A stretch of DNA of 64,000 bases, from the NCBI GenBank assembly GCA_016714365.1, contig JADJNH010000005.1, forward strand, positions 2,952,501 through 3,016,500. The letters are read 5' to 3'. Made by a program: the position numbers and the translations under genes. This document shows, in pieces, positions 17,681 through 27,460 of this stretch. The notes beneath the pieces are model-generated. The model was not told where the DNA came from. It saw nothing but the letters and a program-made list of their open reading frames with translations, and did not search any database. The stretch comes from Candidatus Vicinibacter affinis. Its GTDB lineage: Bacteria; Bacteroidota; Bacteroidia; Chitinophagales; Saprospiraceae. Numbering within the stretch: the first letter of the stretch is position 1; every line of letters starts with the position of its first letter.

Positions 17681-19766
17681 CTTCTATAGAATGTTGGGGA
17701 TAAAATCGAGTAAACATTTTTTCAAGAACTACTTTTGCGGACTCAGGCAATGCTGTCCCTGGACCAAAAACTGCAGCAACTCCCTGTTCATAAAGAAAGT
17801 CATAATCTTTTTCTGGAATAACACCGCCTACTACTACAAGAATATCTTCCCTGCCTAATTCTTTTAATTTCTGAATAGCCTTTGGGACAAGGGTTTTATG
17901 TCCAGCAGCAAGTGAAGAAATTCCAAGCACGTGAACATCATTGTCAAAAGCTTGAAAAGCTGCTTCTTCCGGAGTCTGAAACAAAGGTGCAATATCAACA
18001 TCAAAGCCAAAATCGGCAAAACCTGTAGCAACAATATGAGCACCCCGATCATGACCATCTTGACCTAACTTTGCAATTAGAATGCGCGGACGCCTTCCAT
18101 CCAATTTGGAAAACATATCTGAAAGCATTTTGACTCTCTTTATTGCTTCAGAATTGCCTGTTGTTTTATTATACACACCTGATACAAATTTATGATTTGC
18201 TTGGTATCTTCCATAAACTAATTCCAATGCAAAACTAATTTCACCTAAAGTAGCCCGTTCCCTGGCCGCTTCAATTGCCAGTTGTAAAAGATTCTCAGAT
18301 TTATCCTTTGCCGCATTAGTTAATCTGCCAAGCCAATAGTCTACCTTAGTTTGATTTCTGGTTGACTTTATTAATTCCAATCGATCAATTTGCTCTTTAC
18401 GTACAGCCAAGTTATCAACTTCCAGCAAATCGAAGTTTAATGAAGATTCAGATCGAAATACGTTAACGCCAATGATCTTATCTAAACCTGAATCTATTCT
18501 TGCTTGTTTTCTTGTCGCAGCTTCTTCAATTCCCAATTTAGGATAACCCATTTCAATGGCTTTAACCATTCCTCCATGGGATTCAATTTCCTCAATATGC
18601 TTCTTAGTTTTTTCAATTAACTCAGAAGTTAATTCTTCCAAATAATAGGAACCTCCAAATGGATCAACAGTTTTAGTAATACCGGATTCATTCATGATAA
18701 ACAATTGAGTGTCCCGGGCAATTTTTGCTGAAAAATCAGTTGGAAGAGCTATAGCTTCGTCCAAGGCATTCGTATGGAGGGATTGTGTACCACCCATGAC
18801 AGCAGCCATCGCTTCAATTGCCGTACGCGTAATATTATTGTACGGTTCTTGCTCAGTTAAACTCCATCCTGAAGTTTGGCAATGTGTTCTCAATGCCAAA
18901 GATTTTGAATTCTTAGGATTGAATTTTTGAACTAAATCAGCCCATAAAACACGTGCTGCACGCATTTTTGCAACTTCCATAAAAAAATTCATACCTATTC
19001 CCCAAAAAAAAGAAATTCTAGGTGCAAAATTGTCAATATTGAGTCCTGCATTAATTCCTGCCCTTAGATATTCTACCCCATCAGATAGTGTATATGCTAA
19101 TTCTAAATCAGCTGGAGCACCTGCCTCATGCATATGATAACCACTCACACTTATGCAGTTGAATTTAGGCATGTGTTCTGAACAAAATGCAAAAATATCT
19201 GAGATCAATTGCATGGAAGGCTCTGGTGGATAGATGTATGTATTCCTAACCATAAACTCCTTGAGAATATCATTCTGAATAGTTCCAGAAAGTTGTGACG
19301 GAATCACACCCTGTTCTTCTGCTGCAACAATATAAAATGCAAGAATGGGAATCACTGCTCCATTCATGGTCATTGAGACGGAAATTTCATTCAGTGGAAT
19401 TTGATTAAAAAGAATTTTCATATCTTCCACAGTGTCAATGGCAACACCCGCCTTTCCGACATCACCTTCTACACGTGGATGATCTGAATCATATCCTCGA
19501 TGGGTGGCAAGATCAAAAGCTACTGACAATCCCTTCTGTCCTTGAGCAAGATTTTTTAAATAAAACGCATTACTGTCATAAGCATTGGAAAATCCTGCAT
19601 ATTGCCTTATGGTCCATGGTTGCGATACAAACATTGAACCATAAGGACCTCGTAGAAAAGGAGGAAGTCCTGACACAAATCCTTCTAAATCCTTTACTCT
19701 TTCCGAGTGAAAATATTCCTCTTTAATATTAATACCCTCGGGACTAACCCATTTGATGTCAGACAT
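17673..19766 (-). CDS. scpA: Methylmalonyl-CoA mutase, large (catalytic) subunit
   Basis: B12-dependent mutase interconverting methylmalonyl-CoA and succinyl-CoA in propionate metabolism. The TIM barrel covers residues 1-540 (RQYAGFSNAYDSNAFY, GGTQSLHTNALDEAIALPT, DPFGGSYYLE). The C-terminal cobalamin-binding domain has LGQDGHDRGAHIVA, with the cobalt-ligating His in DGHDRG. Full length at 697 residues. It is the last gene of a four-gene operon after BCCP, the small mutase chain and biotin carboxylase, all closely spaced. Confidence 0.95.
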   Translation of the reverse strand: MSDIKWVSPEGINIKEEYFHSERVKDLEGFVSGLPPFLRGPYGSMFVSQPWTIRQYAGFSNAYDSNAFYLKNLAQGQKGLSVAFDLATHRGYDSDHPRVEGDVGKAGVAIDTVEDMKILFNQIPLNEISVSMTMNGAVIPILAFYIVAAEEQGVIPSQLSGTIQNDILKEFMVRNTYIYPPEPSMQLISDIFAFCSEHMPKFNCISVSGYHMHEAGAPADLELAYTLSDGVEYLRAGINAGLNIDNFAPRISFFWGIGMNFFMEVAKMRAARVLWADLVQKFNPKNSKSLALRTHCQTSGWSLTEQEPYNNITRTAIEAMAAVMGGTQSLHTNALDEAIALPTDFSAKIARDTQLFIMNESGITKTVDPFGGSYYLEELTSELIEKTKKHIEEIESHGGMVKAIEMGYPKLGIEEAATRKQARIDSGLDKIIGVNVFRSESSLNFDLLEVDNLAVRKEQIDRLELIKSTRNQTKVDYWLGRLTNAAKDKSENLLQLAIEAARERATLGEISFALELVYGRYQANHKFVSGVYNKTTGNSEAIKRVKMLSDMFSKLDGRRPRILIAKLGQDGHDRGAHIVATGFADFGFDVDIAPLFQTPEEAAFQAFDNDVHVLGISSLAAGHKTLVPKAIQKLKELGREDILVVVGGVIPEKDYDFLYEQGVAAVFGPGTALPESAKVVLEKMFTRFYPQHSIEVN

Positions 19767-19802
19767 AAAGGAAAAATTGATAGTTCACAATACTTGGTAT
19801 CA

Positions 19803-21278
19803 TTATTTTCTGTTTTGAACCCAATTAACACCATTATTTTTAAATCCATGCACGATGGTTCTTTCTTTAAGGAAACCGTATAGTCCAAAAAGACAGGCAG
19901 CTTCTTCTTCAATTGAAGCAAACTTAAAGTTTAGGTAGTCTTCATAATACACCTCCACAAATCCTGTATCAAAATTTCCTTTACGAAAATCTGAGTGGTT
20001 CAAAACAAATTCACAAAACGGCAAGGTAGTTTCTACTCCTTTTATTCTAAATTTAGAGATGGCATCTAACATTTTTTTAATGGCATCCTCACGATCTTTA
20101 CCATGGACTATTAACTTGCCGATCATTGGATCATAATGAATTGGAATTTCCATCCCTTTTGTATAACTATCATCCACGCGTATATGCACCCCACGGGGAG
20201 GCTCATATTCCTCCAAAGTGCCAATGCTTGGGAAAAAGTGATTTTTTGGATCCTCCGCACAAACCCTAACTTCAATCGAATGACCATTGATTAATAAATC
20301 CTGTTGCGAAATAGCTAATGGATGTCCTTCAGCAACTCTTATTTGCATCTCTACTAAATCAAGTCCAGTAATCATTTCGGTAACAGTATGCTCTACCTGA
20401 AGCCGAGTATTCATTTCTAAAAAATAATAATTTAAAGAGTCGTCAACTAAAAATTCAACAGTTCCTGCTCCAACATAACCACAAGCCAAAGCCAATTTTA
20501 TGGCATCTTCACCCATTTTTTTTCGTATTTCGGAGGTTAAGCATGATGAAGGAGCTTCCTCTACTATCTTTTGATGGCGACGCTGAATGCTACATTCTCT
20601 TTCAAATAAATATAATCCATTTCCGAATTTGTCACAAAAGATTTGAATTTCAATATGCCTTGGCTTAACCACATATTTTTCAATAAACACAGCGCCATCT
20701 CCGAAAGATGCCAAAGCTTCACTTGAAGCCTGACGCATTTGCTCTCCTAATTCTTCCTCATGTTTAACCAAACGCATTCCCTTCCCTCCCCCTCCGGCAC
20801 TGGCTTTAATTAAAAGTGGAAACCCAATTTTTAAAGCAATTTTTTTAGCTTCATCCAAGGAAACTATTGCCCTGTCTGTTCCAGGCACAAGAGGTACTCC
20901 GATTCTTGTTGCAGTCTGCTTGGCGGCAATTTTAGAACCCATTTGCTCCATAGCGGATGCAGGTGGACCAATAAAAATTAAACCCTGCTGATGAACAAGT
21001 TTTACAAAATCAGAATTCTCACTTAAAAATCCATAACCAGGATGGATGGCATCACACTTAGAATGGATTGCTGCTTCAATAATTTTATCCATCCTTAGGT
21101 AAGAGTCTCTAGATGGTGCTGGGCCAATACAAATCGCTTCATCTGCAAACAATACATGAGGAGCAACTTTATCAGCTTCACTATAGACTGCCACAGTGAC
21201 AATACCCATTGACTTAGCTGTTCGCATAATACGCAGTGCAATTTCTCCTCTATTTGCAACTAATAATTTTTTAATCAT
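19803..21278 (-). CDS. accC: Acyl-CoA (acetyl/propionyl) carboxylase biotin carboxylase subunit
   Basis: ATP-dependent biotin carboxylase of 491 residues. It opens KKLLVANRGEIALRIMRTAKSMG; the ATP-grasp glycine-rich loop KASAGGGGKGMRLV and EMNTRLQVEHTVTE active-site motifs are present. It stands 17 nt after the mutase small subunit and before the large subunit, with a separate BCCP first in the operon, which points to propionyl-CoA carboxylase. No carboxyltransferase subunit is encoded nearby. The substrate assignment is inferred from context. Confidence 0.93.
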   Translation of the reverse strand: MIKKLLVANRGEIALRIMRTAKSMGIVTVAVYSEADKVAPHVLFADEAICIGPAPSRDSYLRMDKIIEAAIHSKCDAIHPGYGFLSENSDFVKLVHQQGLIFIGPPASAMEQMGSKIAAKQTATRIGVPLVPGTDRAIVSLDEAKKIALKIGFPLLIKASAGGGGKGMRLVKHEEELGEQMRQASSEALASFGDGAVFIEKYVVKPRHIEIQIFCDKFGNGLYLFERECSIQRRHQKIVEEAPSSCLTSEIRKKMGEDAIKLALACGYVGAGTVEFLVDDSLNYYFLEMNTRLQVEHTVTEMITGLDLVEMQIRVAEGHPLAISQQDLLINGHSIEVRVCAEDPKNHFFPSIGTLEEYEPPRGVHIRVDDSYTKGMEIPIHYDPMIGKLIVHGKDREDAIKKMLDAISKFRIKGVETTLPFCEFVLNHSDFRKGNFDTGFVEVYYEDYLNFKFASIEEEAACLFGLYGFLKERTIVHGFKNNGVNWVQNRK

Positions 21279-21295
21279 TGGATTTAATTTCTGAA

Positions 21296-22312
21296 TTATA
21301 TCAAGGCTGAATTTAAATAATTGAATATTTTGTTGGTTAAGTCTTCAATGTAATAAGAGCCACATGATGGATCTTTTACTAAATTCATTTTTGATTCCTG
21401 CTTAAGAATATGCTGTTGATGAAGTGCTAATTTTAACCAAAACTCATTTTGTTTGGATTGAAAAGAATCAGCAGGACATACCCAAATCGAATCCGCTCCT
21501 GAAATACTGGCTGATAAACTTGCGATAGCCAATTGAATGAGATTATTGTTTAAATCTTCTTCAGTATCAACATTATAAAAATTCAAGTAAAACAAAGGAT
21601 CAATGAATTCTAAACCTTCTAAAACTCTTTTAAGTGCCCGAAATGATGAAATGTTAGTTAAAAAGTCCTTGCCAAACTCCACTTTGATCGCAACCCTATA
21701 TGGCTTAAATATGCTAACACGATTGAATATTCTATAAAATTCTTCTAACTTCTTAAACCAACTTTCAATTTCAAAAACGCCAAAATTGTAATTCCATAAA
21801 ATGGCTTCATTTATTGATAGATGCTGCTCAGATAATTTCTCAAATGACCTGGAGTTTTCTTCAATTTCTAGTTCCAAATTAATTAAAGTGGAGGATTCAT
21901 AATAGGAAAATATTTTGCTATTTATTTCCAACAAATCATCCGGAAACATGTCATTCCAGCTTACAAAAATATCTATGGCCTCAATTAAGACATTTTCAAG
22001 TTGAATGATGATTGATTTAAGATCTGGTTTAATTTTAAAATGCAATCTCAACTGTTCAACTCCATGTTCAAGACTCAAAGGTATTAGTGGGTTTTGCTTG
22101 GAAAGCTCAGAAATCTCTATTAAACATGATATTTTCCAATCTCCATCCAATTTCCTGAATCGGTTATATTTTTCACCTTCCTTTAAGTCATCGAGATGTG
22201 CGAAGGACGGCCCTTTTATTTGATGATCAACAATATGAGTTAGTTGAATTCCTTTGTCAAGGGGCAATGATTCCAACCATTCAATTTTTGAATATTTTCT
22301 AAAACCCGTCAT
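21296..22312 (-). CDS. mutA: Methylmalonyl-CoA mutase small subunit, short form
   Basis: Non-catalytic partner of the mutase. The C-terminal NLVKDPSCGSYYIEDLTNKIF motif corresponds to the conserved DPagGSyyvE.LT segment of mutase barrels, and the N-terminus (FRKYSKIEWLES) also fits. At 338 residues it is clearly shorter than most small chains and has no cobalamin domain; the central barrel is poorly conserved. It lies 7 nt after the BCCP gene. A structural role is inferred. Confidence 0.75.
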   Translation of the reverse strand: MTGFRKYSKIEWLESLPLDKGIQLTHIVDHQIKGPSFAHLDDLKEGEKYNRFRKLDGDWKISCLIEISELSKQNPLIPLSLEHGVEQLRLHFKIKPDLKSIIIQLENVLIEAIDIFVSWNDMFPDDLLEINSKIFSYYESSTLINLELEIEENSRSFEKLSEQHLSINEAILWNYNFGVFEIESWFKKLEEFYRIFNRVSIFKPYRVAIKVEFGKDFLTNISSFRALKRVLEGLEFIDPLFYLNFYNVDTEEDLNNNLIQLAIASLSASISGADSIWVCPADSFQSKQNEFWLKLALHQQHILKQESKMNLVKDPSCGSYYIEDLTNKIFNYLNSALI

Positions 22313-22319
22313 TCATTAG

Positions 22320-22802
22320 TTAATTTTCAAACTCAATCAATATTTGTCCCTTTTCAACCTTCTCGCCTTTCAAAACATTTACTGATTTGATGACACCATC
22401 ATGGTGTGCCTTTAGAACATTTTCCATTTTCATGGCTTCCAGTGTGATCAAATTATCCCCTTTTTTTACAATCTGGTTAGGTGTTACAGAAACATTAATT
22501 ACCAATCCTGGCATTGGAGCTTTCAATATGTCATCAATTTTCTTTTCACTAAGTCTCAATCCTATTGAATCAATTAACATTTTCAATTCGTCATCTATTG
22601 TCAATTCATATCTAACTTCGTCGATCAAAAGTTCAACTCTGCAATTTGTAAGATCAACTGAAATTATTTTGGCCTGAAGCGATTTATCCTTATAAATTAA
22701 GTGATAGTTATCTTGAGAGATTTCTGAGATTTGATATTGATTGAGTTGATTCTCGTCAACAGTTAAAACACAATTCTTTGAAGTGACTTGAAATGACCCC
22801 AT
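22320..22802 (-). CDS. Biotin carboxyl carrier protein (biotin/lipoyl domain)
   Basis: 160-residue protein whose C-terminal 70 residues form a biotinyl domain. The biotin-accepting lysine is Lys125 in LEAMKMENVL, and APMPGLVINV is the usual opening hairpin. The N-terminal 90 residues resemble the linker found in acyl-CoA carboxylase alpha chains, here split off as its own gene. It is the first gene of the carboxylase/mutase operon. Confidence 0.9.
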   Translation of the reverse strand: MGSFQVTSKNCVLTVDENQLNQYQISEISQDNYHLIYKDKSLQAKIISVDLTNCRVELLIDEVRYELTIDDELKMLIDSIGLRLSEKKIDDILKAPMPGLVINVSVTPNQIVKKGDNLITLEAMKMENVLKAHHDGVIKSVNVLKGEKVEKGQILIEFEN

Positions 22803-22853
22803 AAAAAATAATATTATCTTATTTTAAAAATTAAGGTAAAGCTACAAAAAAGC

Positions 22854-24077
22854 TTAAAATCCTGTGTTTAGACCTGAAATTAGCTTTTGAAAAATAGTCT
22901 CCGCAATAGCCAAACTTGCGGTTGCGGCTGGGGAGGGAGCGTTCAAAACATGCAAGCAATTATGATCCTGAAATAGAATAAAATCATCATTTATATAACC
23001 TTGATTATCTATAACCAAAGCTCTTATACCTGATTCCATTTTACTTAAGTCAGATTTTCTGACAGTTATCCCGAACGAAGAACCCTCTTTAACAAATGAT
23101 TCTTGATTGGCAAAAAGCATCATTTCCTTCAATCCCGTACGCCAATATCGTCTAACAAATTTCCAAAAACCCGGAAAGGTAATTATTGAATTCAAATCGC
23201 CAATATTGATGCTGTGGTTTTTATAGTCGCTCCGATTAAGTGAAATCACAGCATTAGGGCCTAAAGACCTGCTTCCATCCATGTGACAAGTAAAATGTAT
23301 CCCTAAAAATGGAAATACAGGATCAGGAACAGGATACAATAGGTGATTAATGTTTTGATAGGATGTATTCATTAATGCATAGTAATCACCTTTAAATGGA
23401 ATTATTCTATACTTTTTTAGGATAGACTTATTGGGGATTATACGATCGGCCTGTAATCCTGCACAACTAATTACATACTTACTCCTGAATACATCTTTTG
23501 AAGTTGTAACCACCCATTCTTGATTTGAATTCAAAGCCAAATTAATTACTTTTTGGCCAAGCAAGACCTTGCCTCCCATTAAAATCACTTCCTTTTCCAG
23601 GTGGCCTGCAACTTGAAGATAACTTACAATTCCTGTATATGGCACCCATAAACTTTTCACAGCTTTGATTCCTGGTTGCATTTCCGAAGACTCCTTATCC
23701 GTTAAAATTCTGATTTTATCTAATCCTACATTTAATCCATTCTCATATAATTTTTGAAGCATTTCAAGTTCATTTTCCTTCTTTGCCACAATGATTTTTC
23801 CACAAATCTGGTGAGGAATTGCCTGCTCCACTAGGTAATTAAGCATCAGGGAATAACCTCTAAGACAATTTTTTGATTTTACAGAATTAGGCTGATAATA
23901 AATTCCGGAATGTAAGACGCCACTATTATGACTCGTCTGATGTTTCCCTATTTGATCTTCAGCTTCAAGGATAAGCACTCTAAAGCCTTTGAGTTTTAAT
24001 AGGAATTCTCTTGCTGTAGCTAGCCCAACTATTCCTCCTCCAATTATAATCAGATCATATGTACTTTCAGAAATCAA
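22854..24077 (-). CDS. lhgO: L-2-hydroxyglutarate oxidase
   Basis: FAD-dependent oxidoreductase (DAO family) of 407 residues that oxidises L-2-hydroxyglutarate to 2-oxoglutarate. The dinucleotide-binding motif LIIIGGGIVGLATAREF is at residues 9-25. HQTSHNSGVLHSGIYYQPNSVKS and the C-terminal NAPSPAATASLAIAE are characteristic of LhgO. It lies between tex and the carboxylase operon on the same strand with short gaps, so co-transcription is possible. Confidence 0.9.
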   Translation of the reverse strand: MISESTYDLIIIGGGIVGLATAREFLLKLKGFRVLILEAEDQIGKHQTSHNSGVLHSGIYYQPNSVKSKNCLRGYSLMLNYLVEQAIPHQICGKIIVAKKENELEMLQKLYENGLNVGLDKIRILTDKESSEMQPGIKAVKSLWVPYTGIVSYLQVAGHLEKEVILMGGKVLLGQKVINLALNSNQEWVVTTSKDVFRSKYVISCAGLQADRIIPNKSILKKYRIIPFKGDYYALMNTSYQNINHLLYPVPDPVFPFLGIHFTCHMDGSRSLGPNAVISLNRSDYKNHSINIGDLNSIITFPGFWKFVRRYWRTGLKEMMLFANQESFVKEGSSFGITVRKSDLSKMESGIRALVIDNQGYINDDFILFQDHNCLHVLNAPSPAATASLAIAETIFQKLISGLNTGF

Positions 24078-24103
24078 AATAAAAATAAACTATGGTATTT
24101 AAA

Positions 24104-26245
24104 CTAAATTTTCCAGTCAACATTCTTTATGCTTAATTGAATTCGCTTTCTTTCGTGATCAACCAAAATTACTCTGACCATTAATTTCTGTCTAAGCTTC
24201 AATAATTTCAAAGGATCATCTACAAATGATTCGCTTATTTCAGATTTATGAATCAGTCCGGATTCTTTAATTCCTATATCAACAAAAGCACCAAACTGAG
24301 TAATATTTAAAACAATTCCGGGTAAAATCATTCCCTGAAAGACATCATCTATTGTCTTTACCGACGGGTCAAAAGAAAATAACTTGATTTCTCCCCTTGG
24401 ATCAAGTCCAGGTTTTGATATATCATTAATGATATCTCTAAGGGTATCAATATTTACCTCCTCAGAAATAAATTTTGATAAATCAATTTTACCAATTAAT
24501 TCTTTGGACTCAATTAATTCCGACAATCTATGTTTTAAGGAAGCAGCCATTGCGTCTACCAAAACATAACGCTCAGGATGAACACCTGTATTATCCAAAG
24601 GATGAGTTCCATTTCTAATCCTTAAAAATCCAGCGCTCTGTTCAAAGGCTTTTTGTCCAAATCTAGGCACATTTAGAAATTGACTCTTGGTTTTAAATTC
24701 CAAATTTTTATCACGATAATCAACTATACTTTTTGCCAATGTTAAACCTATTCCACTGACATGTGATAAAAGTTGAGCAGAAGCCGTATTAACCTGCACT
24801 CCAACTGAATTAACACAGCTTACAATTTCCTGATCCAGTCTATCTTTTAGTAACTTTTGATTAACATCATGTTGGTATTGTCCTACGCCAATTGATTTTG
24901 GATCAATTTTAATTAACTCTGATAATGGATCCATCAAACGTCTTCCTATTGAAATAGACCCTCTAAATGTCAAATCAAGATCAGGAAATTCGGAACCAGC
25001 CAATTCAGATGCGGAATAGATAGATGCGCCACTTTCACTAACTACATGGACGTTTATATTTTTTCCATCTAAAATCTCTAACAACCAAACCCCTAATTCT
25101 CTACCTCCTGTTCCATCGCCAATTGCAATATCTGAAATGTCATTCACTTTTAATGAAGACAATAGCTTTTCAGCAGACTTATATTTTTCTAGAACAGGTT
25201 CTAATGGAAATATAACAAAGTGGTCAATCAAGTTACCTCTAGCATCTAAACACACCACCTTACAACCAGAACGGAATCCTGGGTCGATGGCCAATATCTT
25301 TTTAGATCCCAATGGAGCTTCCAATAAAATTTGACGAAGATTCATTCCAAAAACATCGATAGCTGCTTGATCTGACTTTTCCTTTAATCTATGATGAATT
25401 TGTAAAACTAAAGATGGGTAAAGTAGTCGAGTCCAAGACTCTTCGACAGCTAATCTCATTAAAAGTAATAAATCCTTAGAACCAAGACTAAAATACTTTC
25501 TGCCAATAATTTTAATAAAAACATCATCCTCTAAAAATAAATCAACTTTCAACAACTTCTCTTCTTCACCTCTTCTAATGGCAAGATAACGATGAGAAGG
25601 GATTTTTTTTAACAACTCTTTAAAATCAAAATAATCTTTAAACTTTTCGGCACTTAGTTCCTTACCTTTAGAAAGTTTTGAGACCAGCAATCCTTCATTC
25701 CACATCCTGTTTCTTAATCTGTGTCTGAGCTCATCATCCCTGTTAATGAAATCTGAAATTATAAATTTTATACCATCTAAAACTTCAGACCTTGAATGAT
25801 AAGGAGTCGGAATAAATTGATTTATTTCAGTATTTAGATCAATATTTATATTCTGAATAATTTTCATGGCTAACGGTTCAAGACCGTTCTCTATAGCTAT
25901 ATCAGCTTTAGATCTTTTACGCTTTTTATAAGGCAAATAAAGATCTTCCAATGAAATCAGATCTTTCGCTCCTAAAATTTTTGTCTTTAATTCATTTGTT
26001 AATACTCCTTGTTCATCAAGCTTTTGCAAAATAAAATTTCTTCTATCAAACAAATCTTCGAAAATTTGGCTTGCTTGCTTAATAAGTCGTATCTCTTGTT
26101 CATTTAGAGATTGAGTTTTCTCCTTACGGTACCTTGCGATGAATGGTATACTCGCTCCATCCTCCAATAAATCAAGCGTATTTTTAACTTGTCGCGAGGT
26201 TAAGCCAGTATATGAAACAATTTGATCAAAAACGGATTCAACCAT
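24104..26245 (-). CDS. Tex-family RNA-binding transcription accessory protein
   Basis: Nucleic-acid-binding protein of 713 residues with the full Tex order: N-terminal helix-turn-helix (SIPFIARYRKEKTQSLNEQEIR), YqgF RNase H-like fold (ILAIDPGFRSGCKVVCLD), helix-hairpin-helix region (ASAQLLSHVSGIGLTLAKSIV), and a C-terminal S1 domain (IVLNITQFGAFVDIGIKESGLIHKSEIS). Typical length. The family affects transcription and RNA quality control; the detailed role here is unknown. Confidence 0.95.
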   Translation of the reverse strand: MVESVFDQIVSYTGLTSRQVKNTLDLLEDGASIPFIARYRKEKTQSLNEQEIRLIKQASQIFEDLFDRRNFILQKLDEQGVLTNELKTKILGAKDLISLEDLYLPYKKRKRSKADIAIENGLEPLAMKIIQNINIDLNTEINQFIPTPYHSRSEVLDGIKFIISDFINRDDELRHRLRNRMWNEGLLVSKLSKGKELSAEKFKDYFDFKELLKKIPSHRYLAIRRGEEEKLLKVDLFLEDDVFIKIIGRKYFSLGSKDLLLLMRLAVEESWTRLLYPSLVLQIHHRLKEKSDQAAIDVFGMNLRQILLEAPLGSKKILAIDPGFRSGCKVVCLDARGNLIDHFVIFPLEPVLEKYKSAEKLLSSLKVNDISDIAIGDGTGGRELGVWLLEILDGKNINVHVVSESGASIYSASELAGSEFPDLDLTFRGSISIGRRLMDPLSELIKIDPKSIGVGQYQHDVNQKLLKDRLDQEIVSCVNSVGVQVNTASAQLLSHVSGIGLTLAKSIVDYRDKNLEFKTKSQFLNVPRFGQKAFEQSAGFLRIRNGTHPLDNTGVHPERYVLVDAMAASLKHRLSELIESKELIGKIDLSKFISEEVNIDTLRDIINDISKPGLDPRGEIKLFSFDPSVKTIDDVFQGMILPGIVLNITQFGAFVDIGIKESGLIHKSEISESFVDDPLKLLKLRQKLMVRVILVDHERKRIQLSIKNVDWKI

Positions 26246-26262
26246 ATTAACAAATTTTCATG

Positions 26263-27447
26263 TCATAAAATTTTCTTGACTACGGCCGAACGAGATAAAT
26301 TCAATTTCCCCTTAATAAATTCGACATTTTGTATCCAATTCAAACCAGGATTTTTTTGGATCTCAAAACTGCCAAATCTATCATCCATTCTTAAGGCTTT
26401 TGCTCCATTAATGGTTGCCCATGAAAACAATGTTTCCAATGGAATCCATCCATTGTACTTTTGAATGGCCTTAAGTTCCTCAAGTATTGACAAACTCCAA
26501 TTGGAAGAAAGCGAGTCTGTTCCAATGCACATTGACACACCCGCATCCATAAACAATTTGTAATCCGGAAGCCTATTTTCAATGTATAAATTAGCATTGG
26601 GACAAGTAACAAAAAAAGAATTCGAAAATCTACTTTTAACTTCAAGAATATCTTCAAATTTCATCATGGTATTATGAACAAAAAGGACATTATGCCTTTG
26701 ATCTAAATGATCCAATGTGTAATGAATTGAGGTTTTTCCTGTGGCGTTGAAGGAATCTAAATTAAATCCAAAATGTTGATAAAAATTTAAAAAACCTCCT
26801 TGTTTATAAAGAAACAACTGATCCTCATCAAGTACTTCTTGATTGTGAATACTTATAACTGTAGACTCTGAATTTTGTTGAGAAATCAATTGAAACAATT
26901 CAGGTGTGACTGAATATGGAGCATGGGGGACCATTGACTTACGGAGATCGCCATACTGTTGATAGGTTTTGAAATACTTATCAAAAAATTGATGGGTCAA
27001 CTCCTCTTGCATAAAATCAAAAGCCTCGATAAAATTAAAATATATAATCTTGCTGTTTAATTTGCAAGCGACAGTATCAGATTTATTTGAAATATCTCCA
27101 ACCGCTACAATACCATTTTCAACCATTTGGGCATCGGCCTTCATAATAGCCAATTGGATCTCTTCTTCAGAAATCTCTCTCAATCCTACCACACTTTGAA
27201 GGAATGGCAGAAGACCTGTTCCAGAATCAACTTTATTCTGAAGGTGAGATAATTCAAGATGACAATGGGCATTTACAAAACCTGGCACTAGTAGCCCCGG
27301 ATAATAATCATATGCACTTTTGTCAAAACTACCAGCAGTAGATAGCTCTAACACTTTTCCATTAAGATCAAAAACTAATCCGGCATTTTCTAAAAACTCA
27401 TAGCCATTAAAAATATGATCACTATAAACTCTCAACATATAGATCAA
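26263..27447 (-). CDS. Amidohydrolase family protein (deaminase-like)
   Basis: Metal-dependent hydrolase of 394 residues. The metal-binding HCHLELS is at residues 61-67 (GFVNAHCHLE), followed by VPHAPYSV, SIHNQE and CIGTDSLSSN with the catalytic Asp. The pattern resembles cytosine/guanine and aminofutalosine deaminases. An aminofutalosine deaminase role in menaquinone synthesis is possible but there is no other menaquinone gene nearby to support it. The start may be the second Met (residue 4). Confidence 0.8.
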   Translation of the reverse strand: MIYMLRVYSDHIFNGYEFLENAGLVFDLNGKVLELSTAGSFDKSAYDYYPGLLVPGFVNAHCHLELSHLQNKVDSGTGLLPFLQSVVGLREISEEEIQLAIMKADAQMVENGIVAVGDISNKSDTVACKLNSKIIYFNFIEAFDFMQEELTHQFFDKYFKTYQQYGDLRKSMVPHAPYSVTPELFQLISQQNSESTVISIHNQEVLDEDQLFLYKQGGFLNFYQHFGFNLDSFNATGKTSIHYTLDHLDQRHNVLFVHNTMMKFEDILEVKSRFSNSFFVTCPNANLYIENRLPDYKLFMDAGVSMCIGTDSLSSNWSLSILEELKAIQKYNGWIPLETLFSWATINGAKALRMDDRFGSFEIQKNPGLNWIQNVEFIKGKLNLSRSAVVKKIL

Positions 27448-27460
27448 ATTTATACAATAA

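Noticed and set aside
26263..27447. Aminofutalosine deaminase of menaquinone synthesis
   Set aside because: Motifs allow it, but no other futalosine-pathway gene is in the window, so only the family call is kept.
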